Shown: positions 23,036 to 31,170 of the stretch, piece after piece | Position numbering within the stretch: position 1 is the stretch's first letter | Layout of the letters: each line of letters starts with the position of its first letter | NCBI GenBank assembly: GCA_002441265.1 | Contig: DJVQ01000004.1 | Location: 44,944-76,691, forward strand | DNA length: 31,748 nt | Direction of reading: 5' to 3' | Source: Syntrophaceae bacterium UBA6252 | GTDB taxonomy: Bacteria; Desulfobacterota; Syntrophia; Syntrophales; UBA6807 | Position numbers and translations under genes: made by a program | Notes under the pieces: model-generated | Database searches by the model: none | What the model was told of the DNA's origin: nothing | What the model saw: the letters and a program-made list of their open reading frames with translations, nothing else

Positions 23036-23530
23036 TTACGCTTCCGCCGTTTCTTTTCCCCGCAAGGACTTCACCTCATCGGACGCCTTCAACTGCTTCA
23101 GGCCCTCGATCGTCGCCTTGACAAGGTTATGGGGGTTGTGGGAACCGAGACACTTGGTAAGAACGTTATGAACTCCCGTCACTTCCAGAACGGCACGGAC
23201 GGCACCGCCGGCGATGAGGCCCGTTCCTTCCGATGCGGGTTTCAGGAGCACTTTCCCGGCCCCGAAATGCCCGATCACTTCGTGGGGGATCGTGCGCTCC
23301 AGGACGGACACCCGGACCATGTTCTTCTTTGCCTTTTCCATCCCCTTCCGGATGGCCTCCGGAACTTCGTGGGCCTTGCCCAATCCCGTTCCGACCGAGC
23401 CTTTTCCGTCCCCTACGACGACGATCGCGCTGAAACGGAAGCGCCTCCCGCCTTTGACGACCTTGGCCGTTCTCTTAATGGCAATGACCTTGTCCAAGAA
23501 TTCTCGTTCTTCCATATCCCCTGTCCGCAT
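23036..23530 (-). CDS. rpsE: 30S ribosomal protein S5
   Basis: A protein of up to 164 residues. The dsRBD-like N-terminal domain has VAKVVKGG-type sequence (AKVVKGGRRFRFSAIVVVGD), then GVGTGLGKAHEVPEAIRKG and the C-terminal S5 domain with GLIAGGAVRAVLEVTGVHNV. The ATG at 23530 has AGGA four bases upstream. A second ATG at 23515 is crowded by its own GGGG and is less likely, though possible. Follows rplR by 21 bases. Confidence 0.97.
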   Translation of the reverse strand: MRTGDMEEREFLDKVIAIKRTAKVVKGGRRFRFSAIVVVGDGKGSVGTGLGKAHEVPEAIRKGMEKAKKNMVRVSVLERTIPHEVIGHFGAGKVLLKPASEGTGLIAGGAVRAVLEVTGVHNVLTKCLGSHNPHNLVKATIEGLKQLKASDEVKSLRGKETAEA

Positions 23531-23551
23531 CCGATCCTGATGGACTCTCGT

Positions 23552-23917
23552 TTAGAACTGCAGTCCTTCTTCCCGGGCTCCCTCCGCCAGCGCCTTGACG
23601 CGGCCGTGGTAGAGAAAGCTGCCCCGATCAAAAACAACGGCCTGCACATTGTGGGAAAGAAGTTTTTTAGCAATGAGTTTCCCGACTTCCTTGGCAGCTT
23701 CCGCTTTCTTCATACCAGCCAGGCTTCCCTGAAGTTCCTTGCTCTGCGTCGACGCCGCTGCGATCGTTTCGCCTTTTTCATCGACGATGGCCTGGACGTA
23801 AATGTGCTTCGCGCTCCGGAACACGGAAAGACGGGGTCTTTCCTCGGTGCCGGAAATCCTGCCCCGCACCCGCTTTTCCCGCTTCTCTCTGACCTTATGC
23901 AATCGTTTCAGTGACAC
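23552..23917 (-). CDS. rplR: 50S ribosomal protein L18
   Basis: A 121-residue 5S-rRNA-binding protein with RGRISGTEERPRLSVFRSAK, then HIYVQAIVDE and a C-terminal VVFDRGSFLYHGRVKALAEGAREEGL. The reading MSLKRLHK begins with a GTG codon preceded by AGGG. It follows rplF with about a 27-base gap and is in the normal spc order. Confidence 0.97.
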   Translation of the reverse strand: MSLKRLHKVREKREKRVRGRISGTEERPRLSVFRSAKHIYVQAIVDEKGETIAAASTQSKELQGSLAGMKKAEAAKEVGKLIAKKLLSHNVQAVVFDRGSFLYHGRVKALAEGAREEGLQF

Positions 23918-23944
23918 AGGTCCCTACCCCTTCACGTAAATCGT

Positions 23945-24484
23945 CTACTTGCCGGCAGACTTCCCGACCTTCTTCCTCACCCTCTCGCCGGTGTAGCGGA
24001 TCCCCTTGCCCTTGTAAGGTTCCGGCTTCTTCATTCTTCTGATATCCGCGGCGACCCGGCCCACAAACTCCTTGTCGATGCCGGAAACGATCATGTTCGT
24101 CTGCTTTTCCACGCGGACCGTCACCCCGTCGGGTACCTCGTACTCCACGGGGGCGGAGAACCCCAGAAACATCTTCAGCGTCTTCTTGTCCAGTTCCGCC
24201 CGGTAGCCCACGCCGACGACGTCCAGGGACTTCTCGAACCCCTGCTGCACGCCGGTCACCATGTTGGAGATGAGCGTCCTCGTCAGGCCGTGGAGGGACC
24301 GATCCCTGCGGTCGTCCGTTTTTCTCCGTACGGAAATCTCTTCCTTGGCCACATCGATCTCGATGTCGCCGGGGATCGTCCGGTTCAGCACACCCTTGGG
24401 ACCCTTGACCGTAATCTCCCGCCCTTCCAGCCTGACATCGATCCCCTTGGGGATCGGAATGGGTTTCTTGCCGATTCGTGACAT
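23945..24484 (-). CDS. rplF: 50S ribosomal protein L6
   Basis: A 179-residue L6 with two copies of its fold. It opens MSRIGKKPIPIPKGI, and the conserved C-terminal signature near the end reads KPEPYKGKGIRYTGE. Length is close to E. coli (177). Separated from rpsH by 47 bases, the widest gap in this part of the operon, where no hairpin of note was seen. Confidence 0.98.
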   Translation of the reverse strand: MSRIGKKPIPIPKGIDVRLEGREITVKGPKGVLNRTIPGDIEIDVAKEEISVRRKTDDRRDRSLHGLTRTLISNMVTGVQQGFEKSLDVVGVGYRAELDKKTLKMFLGFSAPVEYEVPDGVTVRVEKQTNMIVSGIDKEFVGRVAADIRRMKKPEPYKGKGIRYTGERVRKKVGKSAGK

Positions 24485-24531
24485 GAAAAATTCTCCCGTT
24501 GCCTATCCTTACCTGTCTGAGCACCGCCGTC

Positions 24532-24936
24532 CTACCAGACGTTGCAGAGAACCTCGCCTCCCACGTTGTTCGAACGGGCTTCCTCGTCCGTCATGACGCC
24601 TCTCGACGTGGACAGAATCGCCGTCCCGAAACCGCTCAATACCTTGGGAATCCGTCCGGTCTTCACGTAAATCCTTCTCCCGGGCTTGCTGACCCGTTGA
24701 ATATCCGTGAGGACCCGTCCCCTGCCGTCGGTGTAGCGGAGATAGATCCTGAGGTGGGCAATCTTCTTGTCGCCGCTTCTTTTGACTTCAAATCCGTTGA
24801 TATATTTCATCTTCTTGAGATTCTTCGCAATCTCGAGATTGATTCTGGAGAAGTTCACTTCCACGCTTTTAAACTTGCGATGATTGGCGTTGCGAATTCT
24901 CGTGAGCATGTCCGCGATCGGATCCGTCATTCCCAT
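24532..24936 (-). CDS. rpsH: 30S ribosomal protein S8
   Basis: A 134-residue S8, a central-domain 16S rRNA binder. TDPIADMLTRIRNAN opens it, and GTAILSTSRGVMTDEEARSN near the C-terminus is the family signature. The ATG at 24936 is chosen by AAGGAG seven bases upstream; a second ATG two codons in lacks such spacing. In E. coli S8 represses the spc operon at the rplE region; not tested here. Confidence 0.98.
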   Translation of the reverse strand: MGMTDPIADMLTRIRNANHRKFKSVEVNFSRINLEIAKNLKKMKYINGFEVKRSGDKKIAHLRIYLRYTDGRGRVLTDIQRVSKPGRRIYVKTGRIPKVLSGFGTAILSTSRGVMTDEEARSNNVGGEVLCNVW

Positions 24937-24948
24937 GGCGATTCTCCT

Positions 24949-25134
24949 TTACCAGCTCGCTTTGATGACGCCCGGAATTTCTCCCTGAAGGGCGAGCTTC
25001 CGCAGGCAGAGTCTGCACATGTCGAACTTGCGATAATATGCCCTCGGTCTGCCGCACAGGGGGCAGCGGTTATACTCCCTGACAGAAAACTTCTGCGGCC
25101 TTTTCGCTTTTGCCATCATTGATTTCTTTGCCAC
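24949..25134 (-). CDS. rpsN: 30S ribosomal protein S14, type Z
   Basis: A 61-residue short S14 with four zinc cysteines (C24, C27, C40, C43: CPLCG and CRLC). This is the compact zinc-binding form, not the ~100-residue cysteine-free version. The start is GTG behind a GGAGG site seven bases upstream. It lies between rplE and rpsH, the usual place. Confidence 0.97.
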   Translation of the reverse strand: MAKKSMMAKAKRPQKFSVREYNRCPLCGRPRAYYRKFDMCRLCLRKLALQGEIPGVIKASW

Positions 25135-25161
25135 GCCTCTTCCTCCGGCACTCAGCAGTTT

Positions 25162-25701
25162 CTAATTCCGAAACGGGACGCCGAGCAGACGCAGAAGCTC
25201 CCTCGCCTCGTCGTCGGTCTTCGCCGTCGTCACAATCGTTATGTTCATTCCCCTCACTTTGTCGATCTTGTCGTAGTCGATTTCCGGGAAGATGAACTGC
25301 TCCTTGATCCCCATGGAAAAATTTCCCCTGCCGTCGAACGATTTCGGGGAGATTCCCCGGAAGTCGCGAATTCTGGGAATGGCGACATTCACGAACCGGT
25401 CCATGAATTCGTACATCCGGTCTTTCCGGAGGCTGACGACGCACCCGATGGACATCCCCTTGCGAAGCTTGAAGGTGGCGATCGATTTTTTCGCCTTCGT
25501 GATCACGGGCTTCTGTCCCACGATCATGGCGAGGTCCTGCGCCGCCGTCTCCAGCGCCTTTACGTTCTGTATCGCCTCCCCCAACCCGATGTTGACGGTG
25601 ATTTTCTCGATCCGGGGGATTTCCATGATGTTCCGGTATCCGAATTTCTCCCGCAGGGCGGGAATGATCTCTTTTCTATAAAGTTCTTTCAGTCTTGCCA
25701 T
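25162..25701 (-). CDS. rplE: 50S ribosomal protein L5
   Basis: A 179-residue 5S-rRNA binder of the central protuberance. KFGYRNIMEIPRIEKITVN is the conserved lead, then AKKSIATFKLRKGMSIGC and the C-terminal GMNITIVTTAKTDDEARELL. E. coli L5 has the same length. It lies 15 bases after rplX. Confidence 0.98.
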   Translation of the reverse strand: MARLKELYRKEIIPALREKFGYRNIMEIPRIEKITVNIGLGEAIQNVKALETAAQDLAMIVGQKPVITKAKKSIATFKLRKGMSIGCVVSLRKDRMYEFMDRFVNVAIPRIRDFRGISPKSFDGRGNFSMGIKEQFIFPEIDYDKIDKVRGMNITIVTTAKTDDEARELLRLLGVPFRN

Positions 25702-25716
25702 GGCGCCATCCCCGGT

Positions 25717-26028
25717 TTACGCGTCCATCGTCTCGTTGCATTTCTTGCAGTATCGCACCTTCCCGCCGTCTTCCAGCGTCTTGAAACCCGTGCGCACGCC
25801 TGTATTGCACTTGGTGCACAGGACCAGGACGTTGGAGACGTGGATCGAACCTTCCTTCTCCACCACGCCGCCTTTTCCCTTGTTGTCGGGTTTCTGGTGC
25901 TTCTTGATCAGGTTCAGCTTCTCCACGACGACGCGGTTTTTCTTTTTGAGAATGTTCATCACTTTTCCGGTCTTGCCCTTTTCCTTGCCGGAGACGACCT
26001 GAACCATATCACCCTTCTTGATTCCCAT
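25717..26028 (-). CDS. rplX: 50S ribosomal protein L24 with a zinc-ribbon-like cysteine set
   Basis: A 103-residue L24, an assembly initiator of the large subunit. The KOW motif is KKGDMVQVVSGKEKGKTGKV. The C-terminal third has CTKC and CKKC, a four-cysteine set that could bind zinc; E. coli L24 lacks it. The ATG at 26028 begins MGIKKGDM. It lies 19 bases after rplN. Confidence 0.97.
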   Translation of the reverse strand: MGIKKGDMVQVVSGKEKGKTGKVMNILKKKNRVVVEKLNLIKKHQKPDNKGKGGVVEKEGSIHVSNVLVLCTKCNTGVRTGFKTLEDGGKVRYCKKCNETMDA

Positions 26029-26047
26029 GGCCTACCTCTTTATTTCC

Positions 26048-26416
26048 TCAAATGACTTCCGGTGCGAGGGACACGATCTTCATGAACTGCCTTGCCCGAA
26101 GTTCGCGGGCCACGGGCCCGAAGATTCTCGTTCCGATGGGCTCCATCTGTTCGGTGATCAGGACCGCGGCGTTCTCGTCGAATTTCAGATAGGACCCGTC
26201 TTCCCGGCCGACTTCCTTTTTCGTTCTCACGACGACGGCCTTGAGGACGTCCCCTTTTTTCACTTTCCCGTGCGGTATGGCCTCCTTGACGGAGACGACG
26301 ATCACGTCCCCCACCGTGGCGTACCGCCTCCTCGTTCCTCCGAGGACACGTATACAGAACACCCGCTTCGCGCCGGAGTTGTCCGCTACATTGAGCATGG
26401 TCTGCATCTGAATCAT
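26048..26416 (-). CDS. rplN: 50S ribosomal protein L14
   Basis: A 122-residue L14 at the subunit interface. MIQMQTMLNVADNSGAKRV is the universal start, and VRTKKEVGREDGSYLKFDEN and GPVARELR are conserved. Nearly identical in length to E. coli (123). Begins 49 bases after rpsQ, a gap with no strong structure. Confidence 0.98.
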   Translation of the reverse strand: MIQMQTMLNVADNSGAKRVFCIRVLGGTRRRYATVGDVIVVSVKEAIPHGKVKKGDVLKAVVVRTKKEVGREDGSYLKFDENAAVLITEQMEPIGTRIFGPVARELRARQFMKIVSLAPEVI

Positions 26417-26465
26417 AACTCTGTCACCCCGTACAGGACATCAGACGATTGCCCTGATCCTCGTC

Positions 26466-26723
26466 TTACTTCGCCTTCTCAAGGATTTCCCGAACCCGCC
26501 ATCGTTTTTCCCGGCTCAGCGGTCTCGATTCGATGATGAGCACTCGATCGCCCACGTGACAGGCATTCCCTTCGTCGTGGGCCTTATATTTCTTCTGGAG
26601 TCTCACGTACTTCTTGAACACCCGGTGTTTCACCAGCCTCTCCGTCCGGACGACCACCGTCTTGTCCATCTTGTCGCTGACGACGACTCCTTGAATGGTT
26701 CTCTTCGTTCCCCTTCGCTCCAT
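26466..26723 (-). CDS. rpsQ: 30S ribosomal protein S17
   Basis: An 85-residue OB-fold protein that binds 16S rRNA early in assembly. RTIQGVVVSDKMDKTVVV and the C-terminal GDRVLIIESRPLSREKRWRV identify it. It lies six bases after rpmC. Confidence 0.98.
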   Translation of the reverse strand: MERRGTKRTIQGVVVSDKMDKTVVVRTERLVKHRVFKKYVRLQKKYKAHDEGNACHVGDRVLIIESRPLSREKRWRVREILEKAK

Positions 26724-26729
26724 ATGAAC

Positions 26730-26924
26730 CTACTCCTTTTCCTCCCTCTGACGGAGAACCGTCCTGACACGGGCAATGTCCCTCCGAATCTGGCCCAGGG
26801 CGGCAGGAGATTCGATTTTTGAAACCCCATGTCTCAAGCGGAGCTTGAAAAGCTCTTCCCGCAGGGCTCTTTCCTTGACGTTCAGCTCGTCCGTGCTCAA
26901 ATCCCGAATCTCTTTAATCTTCAT
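26730..26924 (-). CDS. rpmC: 50S ribosomal protein L29
   Basis: A 64-residue two-helix protein near the peptide exit tunnel. MKIKEIRDLSTDELN and LREELFKLRLRHGVSKIESP, then a basic IRRDIARVRTVLRQRE, match L29. Its ATG lies inside the last codons of rplP (11-base overlap), so the two are coupled. Confidence 0.97.
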   Translation of the reverse strand: MKIKEIRDLSTDELNVKERALREELFKLRLRHGVSKIESPAALGQIRRDIARVRTVLRQREEKE

Positions 26925-27336
26925 CGAATATCTCCCTGCTCAGGAATTTCGTCGCCACGGGGAGTTTGTGCGCCGCCAGACGAAAGGCTTCCCGCGCCAC
27001 ATCCTTGGGAACCCCCTCGATCTCGTACAGAACCCTTCCGGGTTTGACCACGGCAACCCATTCCTCCGGACTGCCCTTCCCTTTTCCCATACGGGTTTCC
27101 GCAGGTTTTTTCGTGATGGACTTGTGGGGGAAAATCCGAATCCAGATTTTTCCGCCCCTGCGGACGTGCCTCGTCATCGCAATACGGGCGGCCTCGATCT
27201 GCCGGGAAGTCAGATATCCGCATGACGTCGCCTGAAGGCCGTAGGCTCCGAAATCGACCGTCGAGCCCCCCTTGCACTTACCGGCCATCCGGCCTTTCTG
27301 GACTTTTCTGTATTTTACCCTCTTAGGAGCCAGCAT
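26914..27336 (-). CDS. rplP: 50S ribosomal protein L16
   Basis: A 140-residue L16 near the A site and peptidyl-transferase centre. MLAPKRVKYRKVQKGRMAGK and then RHVRRGGKIWIRIFPHKSIT are diagnostic, with RMGKGKGSPEEWVAVVKPGR in the loop toward the tRNA. It sits 21 bases after rpsC and overlaps rpmC. Confidence 0.98.
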   Translation of the reverse strand: MLAPKRVKYRKVQKGRMAGKCKGGSTVDFGAYGLQATSCGYLTSRQIEAARIAMTRHVRRGGKIWIRIFPHKSITKKPAETRMGKGKGSPEEWVAVVKPGRVLYEIEGVPKDVAREAFRLAAHKLPVATKFLSREIFDED

Positions 27337-27357
27337 TATTTTTCAATCCTTGTCAAT

Positions 27358-28005
27358 TTACTGGACGTTCTTCTGTTTCTCGGGAAGCACTTCCCCCTGG
27401 AAGATGAGCACCTTCACCCCGATGATCCCGTAGGTGGTTTTCGCTTCCGAGAACCCGTAATCGATATCCGCCCGGAGGGTGTGGAGAGGCACGCGCCCCT
27501 CGCGGTACCACTCCCGTCTCGCCATTTCGGCGCCGCCGAGCCTTCCGGAACAGATGACCCGGATCCCCTGGGCCCCGAACCGCAGAGCGGAGGTCACCGC
27601 CCGTTTCATGGCCCTTCGGAACGCCACCCGCCGGACCAGCTGGAGGGCGACATTCTCGGCTACCAACTGGGCGTCAACTTCCGGTTTCCGGACTTCGAGG
27701 ATGTTGATGATCACCTCTCCGGTCATCATTGCCTCGAGCTCGCTTTTCAGCTTCTCGATCTCGGCCCCCTTGCGGCCGATGATGATGCCCGGTCGCGCCG
27801 CGTGGATTCCAATCTTTGCCTTGTCCGCGGCCCGCTCGATCTCTATTTTCGAAATTCCGGCATGAAAGAACTTTTTTTTCAGGAACTTCTTGATCTTCAG
27901 GTCCTCATGAAGAAGATTGCTGTAGCTCCTCTCCGAAAACCATCGGGAGTCCCAGGTCTTGATGACGCCAAGTCGAAAACCGACGGGATTGACCTTCTGC
28001 CCCAA
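27358..28005 (-). CDS. rpsC: 30S ribosomal protein S3
   Basis: A 215-residue S3 of the mRNA entry site. The KH type-2 domain has RPGIIIGRKGAEIEKLKSEL, and the C-terminal domain has GIRVICSGRLGGAEMARREW. The start codon is TTG (28005-28003), fixed by a strong GGAGGAGGTG just upstream and the conserved GQKVNPVGFRLG that follows. It lies 19 bases after rplV. Confidence 0.97.
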   Translation of the reverse strand: MGQKVNPVGFRLGVIKTWDSRWFSERSYSNLLHEDLKIKKFLKKKFFHAGISKIEIERAADKAKIGIHAARPGIIIGRKGAEIEKLKSELEAMMTGEVIINILEVRKPEVDAQLVAENVALQLVRRVAFRRAMKRAVTSALRFGAQGIRVICSGRLGGAEMARREWYREGRVPLHTLRADIDYGFSEAKTTYGIIGVKVLIFQGEVLPEKQKNVQ

Positions 28006-28024
28006 GTTTCACCTCCTCCGCAAC

Positions 28025-28357
28025 TTACTGCTCATCCAGGATGACCGTGATGTGGCTCATCCTTTTCTTGATCGGCGCGACCCGTCCCTGAGCCCTGGCA
28101 CGCCAGCGCTTCAGCGAGGGACCCTGATCCACGAAAATCGTTTTCACGAAGAGTATGTTCTCATCGATGCCGGGGTTCTGGGTTGCGTTCGCCACAGCCG
28201 ATTTCAGGACCTTTCCGATAATCCCGGCCGCTTTCTTCCTGGTAAAGGTCAGGATGCTCTTCGCTTCCTCCACCTTCTTCCCCCGAACGAGATCGGCGAC
28301 GAGCCGTGCCTTCTGGGGAGAAATTCGAATGTACTTCGCCTGTGCCTTCGCTTCCAT
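28025..28357 (-). CDS. rplV: 50S ribosomal protein L22
   Basis: A 110-residue L22 whose long hairpin lines the exit tunnel. KYIRISPQKARLVADLVRG opens it, LKSAVANATQNPGID is the mid signature, and GPSLKRWRARAQGRVAPIKK is the tunnel loop. Length equals the E. coli protein. It lies 15 bases after rpsS. Confidence 0.98.
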   Translation of the reverse strand: MEAKAQAKYIRISPQKARLVADLVRGKKVEEAKSILTFTRKKAAGIIGKVLKSAVANATQNPGIDENILFVKTIFVDQGPSLKRWRARAQGRVAPIKKRMSHITVILDEQ

Positions 28358-28372
28358 AAGTCCCTGCCTGTA

Positions 28373-28660
28373 TTACTTTCGTCCCTTGATTTTTGACTTT
28401 CGATCGGCGGCGTGTCCGTAAAACGTCCGTGTCGGCGCGAATTCACCAAGCTTGTGCCCCACCATGTTTTCCGTGACAAAAACGGGGATGAACTTTTTCC
28501 CGTTGTGAACGGCAAACGTATGGCCGATGAACTCGGGAAGGACGGTGGACCTCCGGGACCAGGTACGCATCACGTTCCGGCTTCCCGATTCCTCGCTCCT
28601 CTTTACCTTGATGAGCAGACTCTCATCGACGAACGGACCTTTCTTGATCGATCGTGCCAC
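28373..28660 (-). CDS. rpsS: 30S ribosomal protein S19
   Basis: A 95-residue S19 of the small-subunit head. It begins ARSIKKGPFVDESLL and carries STVLPEFIGHTFAVHNGKKF and GEFAPTRTF. The start is GTG at 28660, only three bases after the rplB stop, with AGAGG inside the rplB end as ribosome site, so coupling is likely. Confidence 0.98.
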   Translation of the reverse strand: MARSIKKGPFVDESLLIKVKRSEESGSRNVMRTWSRRSTVLPEFIGHTFAVHNGKKFIPVFVTENMVGHKLGEFAPTRTFYGHAADRKSKIKGRK

Positions 28661-28663
28661 GGC

Positions 28664-29485
28664 TTAACCTCTTCTCTTCACGATGTACTTGTCGCTGTTC
28701 CTGTTCTTTCTCGTCTTGTATCCCTTGGTCGGAACCCCCCAGGGCGTACAGGGATGCCGTCCTCCGGAAGACCGTCCCTCGCCTCCACCCATGGGGTGGT
28801 CGATGGGGTTCATGGCAACCCCGCGCACGATGGGCCGCCGCCCCTTCCAGCGGGTGCGGCCCGCCTTGCCGACACTGACGTTCTCGTGCTCGATGTTCCC
28901 GACCTGCCCCAGCGTCGCTTTGCATTCCACAAGGATCTTCCGCACTTCACCCGAAGGGAGGCGGACCTGGGCGTAGCTTCCTTCCTTTGCCATGAGCTGC
29001 CCGTACGATCCGGCGCTCCGGATGATCTGGCCGCCCTTTCCGATGCGGAGCTCGACGTTGTGGACCAGGGAACCCAGGGGGATGTTCTTCAGGGGAAGCG
29101 TGTTGCCGGGACGGATTTCCGCCTTTTCCCCGCTCATGACCGTGTGCCCCACCTCGAGTCCCACCGGGGCGAGGATGTAGCGTTTCTCCCCGTCGGCGTA
29201 GTGAAGGAGGGCGATCCTCGCGGACCGGTTCGGGTCGTACTCGATGGTCGCCACCTTCGCCGGAATATCCACCTTCTCCCGCCGGAAATCGATGACCCGG
29301 TACTTCCTCTTGTGACCGCCGCCGATGTGCCAGGACGTGATCCTTCCGTTATTGTTCCTCCCCCCCGTCCGGTTCAGGGACCGCACCAGGCTCTTCTCCG
29401 GCGTCGTGGAAGTGATTTCCTCGAAAGTCATCCCCGTCTGGGCCCGTCTTCCGGGGGATGTAGGCTTATAGGTCTTGATGGCCAT
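28664..29485 (-). CDS. rplB: 50S ribosomal protein L2
   Basis: A 273-residue L2, same length as in E. coli, needed for subunit joining and peptidyl transfer. GGRNNNGRITSWHIGGGHK is in the N-terminal half, and the conserved catalytic-region segment HPMGGGEGRSSGGRHP is near the C-terminus. The ATG is at 29485, 26 bases after rplW. Confidence 0.98.
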   Translation of the reverse strand: MAIKTYKPTSPGRRAQTGMTFEEITSTTPEKSLVRSLNRTGGRNNNGRITSWHIGGGHKRKYRVIDFRREKVDIPAKVATIEYDPNRSARIALLHYADGEKRYILAPVGLEVGHTVMSGEKAEIRPGNTLPLKNIPLGSLVHNVELRIGKGGQIIRSAGSYGQLMAKEGSYAQVRLPSGEVRKILVECKATLGQVGNIEHENVSVGKAGRTRWKGRRPIVRGVAMNPIDHPMGGGEGRSSGGRHPCTPWGVPTKGYKTRKNRNSDKYIVKRRG

Positions 29486-29511
29486 GATCTGCTTCCTCTT
29501 CCAAATATGAC

Positions 29512-29799
29512 TTAGACTTCGCCAAATACGTCGATCCTGCTGCCGGGGGCCAGCTTCACCATCGCCTTCTTCCAGTCTTTCCGTTTCCCCATGTGCCGGC
29601 CGACCCGCTTCTTCTTGCCCAGAACGTTCAAGGTCCGCACGGAGGCGACCTTCACCTTGAACAGCTTTTCCACGGCGTTCTGGATCTCGATCTTCGTCGC
29701 AGCGGAATCGACCTCGAAGAGGTACTGGTTCGCCTTCTCCCGGGAAATCGTCGATTTTTCCGTGACCAGGGGCCTTCGAATGATCGAATAGAGTTCCAT
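29512..29799 (-). CDS. rplW: 50S ribosomal protein L23
   Basis: A 95-residue L23, the exit-site docking point for trigger factor and SRP. IIRRPLVTEKSTISREKANQ opens it; VEKLFKVKVASVRTLNVLGK is the core. Separated from rplD by one base, so translation is coupled. Confidence 0.98.
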   Translation of the reverse strand: MELYSIIRRPLVTEKSTISREKANQYLFEVDSAATKIEIQNAVEKLFKVKVASVRTLNVLGKKKRVGRHMGKRKDWKKAMVKLAPGSRIDVFGEV

Positions 29800-29800
29800 T

Positions 29801-30421
29801 CTACATCAATGCCCTTTCTATCATTTTTACGGAAGGTTCCAGAAGGACGAGGTTGCGGTACTTCATGAGGTCGAACACGTTGATTCCCTCGGAACGCATC
29901 ATCTTGACATCGCGGATGTTCCTGGAGGATTTCTCCAGGACGTCGTTCGCCTGGTCCAGGACGATGAGGACGTTTTTCAGGTCCAGCCGGTTCAGGATCT
30001 CCTGGAACCGTTTCGTCCGGATCCCTTCCATGGGAAGATCCCGGATGACGAGAAGCTCGTCGTTCTTCAGCTTCATGCTCAAGGCGGACCGAAGGGCGGC
30101 CCTGCGCACCTTCCTGGGCACCCGGTAGGAAAAATCCCTCGGATGGGGACCGAAAACGGTTCCACCCTTGCGCCAGATGGGGGAGCGGCTGGTTCCCGAG
30201 CGGGCTCTTCCCGATCCCTTCTGTCGCCACGGCTTCTTGCCGCCGCCTCTGACGTCGCTTCGGGTTTTCGTCGAAGCCGTCCCCTGCCTCCGGTTCGCGA
30301 GCTGCATCTTCACCACTTCGTAAATGACACTGTCATTCACGGGAGCGGCGAACACCTCGTCGCTGACCTCGATCTCCGAAACCTTGTTCCTGTCGATATC
30401 GTATACGTTTATGAGCGCCAT
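29801..30421 (-). CDS. rplD: 50S ribosomal protein L4
   Basis: A 206-residue L4 with the tunnel-lining loop RQGTASTKTRSDVRGGGKKP then WRQKGSGRARSGTSRSPIWR. The globular part ends FDLMKYRNLVLLEPSVKMIE. In enteric bacteria L4 also controls S10-operon attenuation in the leader before rpsJ; here a terminator-like hairpin lies two genes upstream, after rpsJ. It follows rplC by 26 bases. Confidence 0.98.
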   Translation of the reverse strand: MALINVYDIDRNKVSEIEVSDEVFAAPVNDSVIYEVVKMQLANRRQGTASTKTRSDVRGGGKKPWRQKGSGRARSGTSRSPIWRKGGTVFGPHPRDFSYRVPRKVRRAALRSALSMKLKNDELLVIRDLPMEGIRTKRFQEILNRLDLKNVLIVLDQANDVLEKSSRNIRDVKMMRSEGINVFDLMKYRNLVLLEPSVKMIERALM

Positions 30422-30447
30422 GGTCCTTTACCGCGTTCCTGTCTGTT

Positions 30448-31077
30448 CTATCTCTTGACCGCTTCCCTTACGAGAACGATCCCGTTCCGGTGCCCGGGAA
30501 CGGCCCCATGGACGATCAGCAGATTGCGCTCCGGCTGAACCCCGAGAACCATCAGGTTCTTGACGGTCATTCGCGCATCCCCCATGTGACCGGGCAACCG
30601 CTTTCCCTTGAATACGTGCGAGGGCCATGCGCTCGCCCCGATGGATCCCGGGGCCCGGTGAAACATGGAACCGTGGGAGGCCCTGCCCCCCCGGAAACCG
30701 TGGCGTTTCACGCTGCCCGCGAACCCGCGGCCTTTCGTGGTGCCGACGATGTCCACATATTCGCCGATTTCAAAGAGATCGCTTCGCAGCTCCTGGCCCA
30801 CTTCGAAACGATCGGGCTCGTCCACCCGGATTTCCCGGAGGACTTTGAAGTACCCCTGCCCGGCCTTCTTCATGTGACCCCTGCGCGGCTTCGTCACCCT
30901 TTTTTCCATGGCGGGATCGAATCCCATCTGGACGGCATCGTATCCGTCCTTGTTCTTCGTTTTCTTCTGAATCACGAAGCAGGGACCCGCCTCGATCACG
31001 GTCACGGGGATTCTCGAACCGTCATCCCAGAAAAGCTGGGTCATTCCTAATTTTCTTCCGATCAAGCCCTTTTCCAT
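30448..31077 (-). CDS. rplC: 50S ribosomal protein L3
   Basis: A 209-residue L3, an early assembly protein. LIGRKLGMTQLFWDDGSRIP begins it, and GFAGSVKRHGFRGGRASHGS then MFHRAPGSIGASAWPSHVFK form the loop toward the peptidyl-transferase centre. The position of the PrmB-methylated Gln of E. coli appears to be Ala here. The ribosome site is weak (GAAGAGA). The gene lies 93 bases after rpsJ, and that gap contains a terminator-like hairpin. Confidence 0.97.
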   Translation of the reverse strand: MEKGLIGRKLGMTQLFWDDGSRIPVTVIEAGPCFVIQKKTKNKDGYDAVQMGFDPAMEKRVTKPRRGHMKKAGQGYFKVLREIRVDEPDRFEVGQELRSDLFEIGEYVDIVGTTKGRGFAGSVKRHGFRGGRASHGSMFHRAPGSIGASAWPSHVFKGKRLPGHMGDARMTVKNLMVLGVQPERNLLIVHGAVPGHRNGIVLVREAVKR

Positions 31078-31112
31078 TGTTCACGCAATCTCTTCAGGCG
31101 TCTGATAGAACC

Positions 31113-31154
31113 AAAAAAGAGGAGATGGATATTTTCGAGAAATGATCCATCTCC
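31113..31154 (-). terminator. Terminator-like hairpin between rpsJ and rplC, possible attenuator
   Basis: On the minus strand GGAGATGGAT (31145-31154) pairs perfectly with ATCCATCTCC (31121-31130), with a 14-base loop that can add four A-U pairs past a one-base bulge. UCUUUUUU follows at once. This is a strong intrinsic terminator shape, yet it lies 17 bases past the rpsJ stop and 36 bases before the rplC start, inside an operon that must be read through. It may lower downstream expression or be a controlled attenuator. Confidence 0.8.
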
Positions 31155-31170
31155 CCGTAAACGAGCCGCT

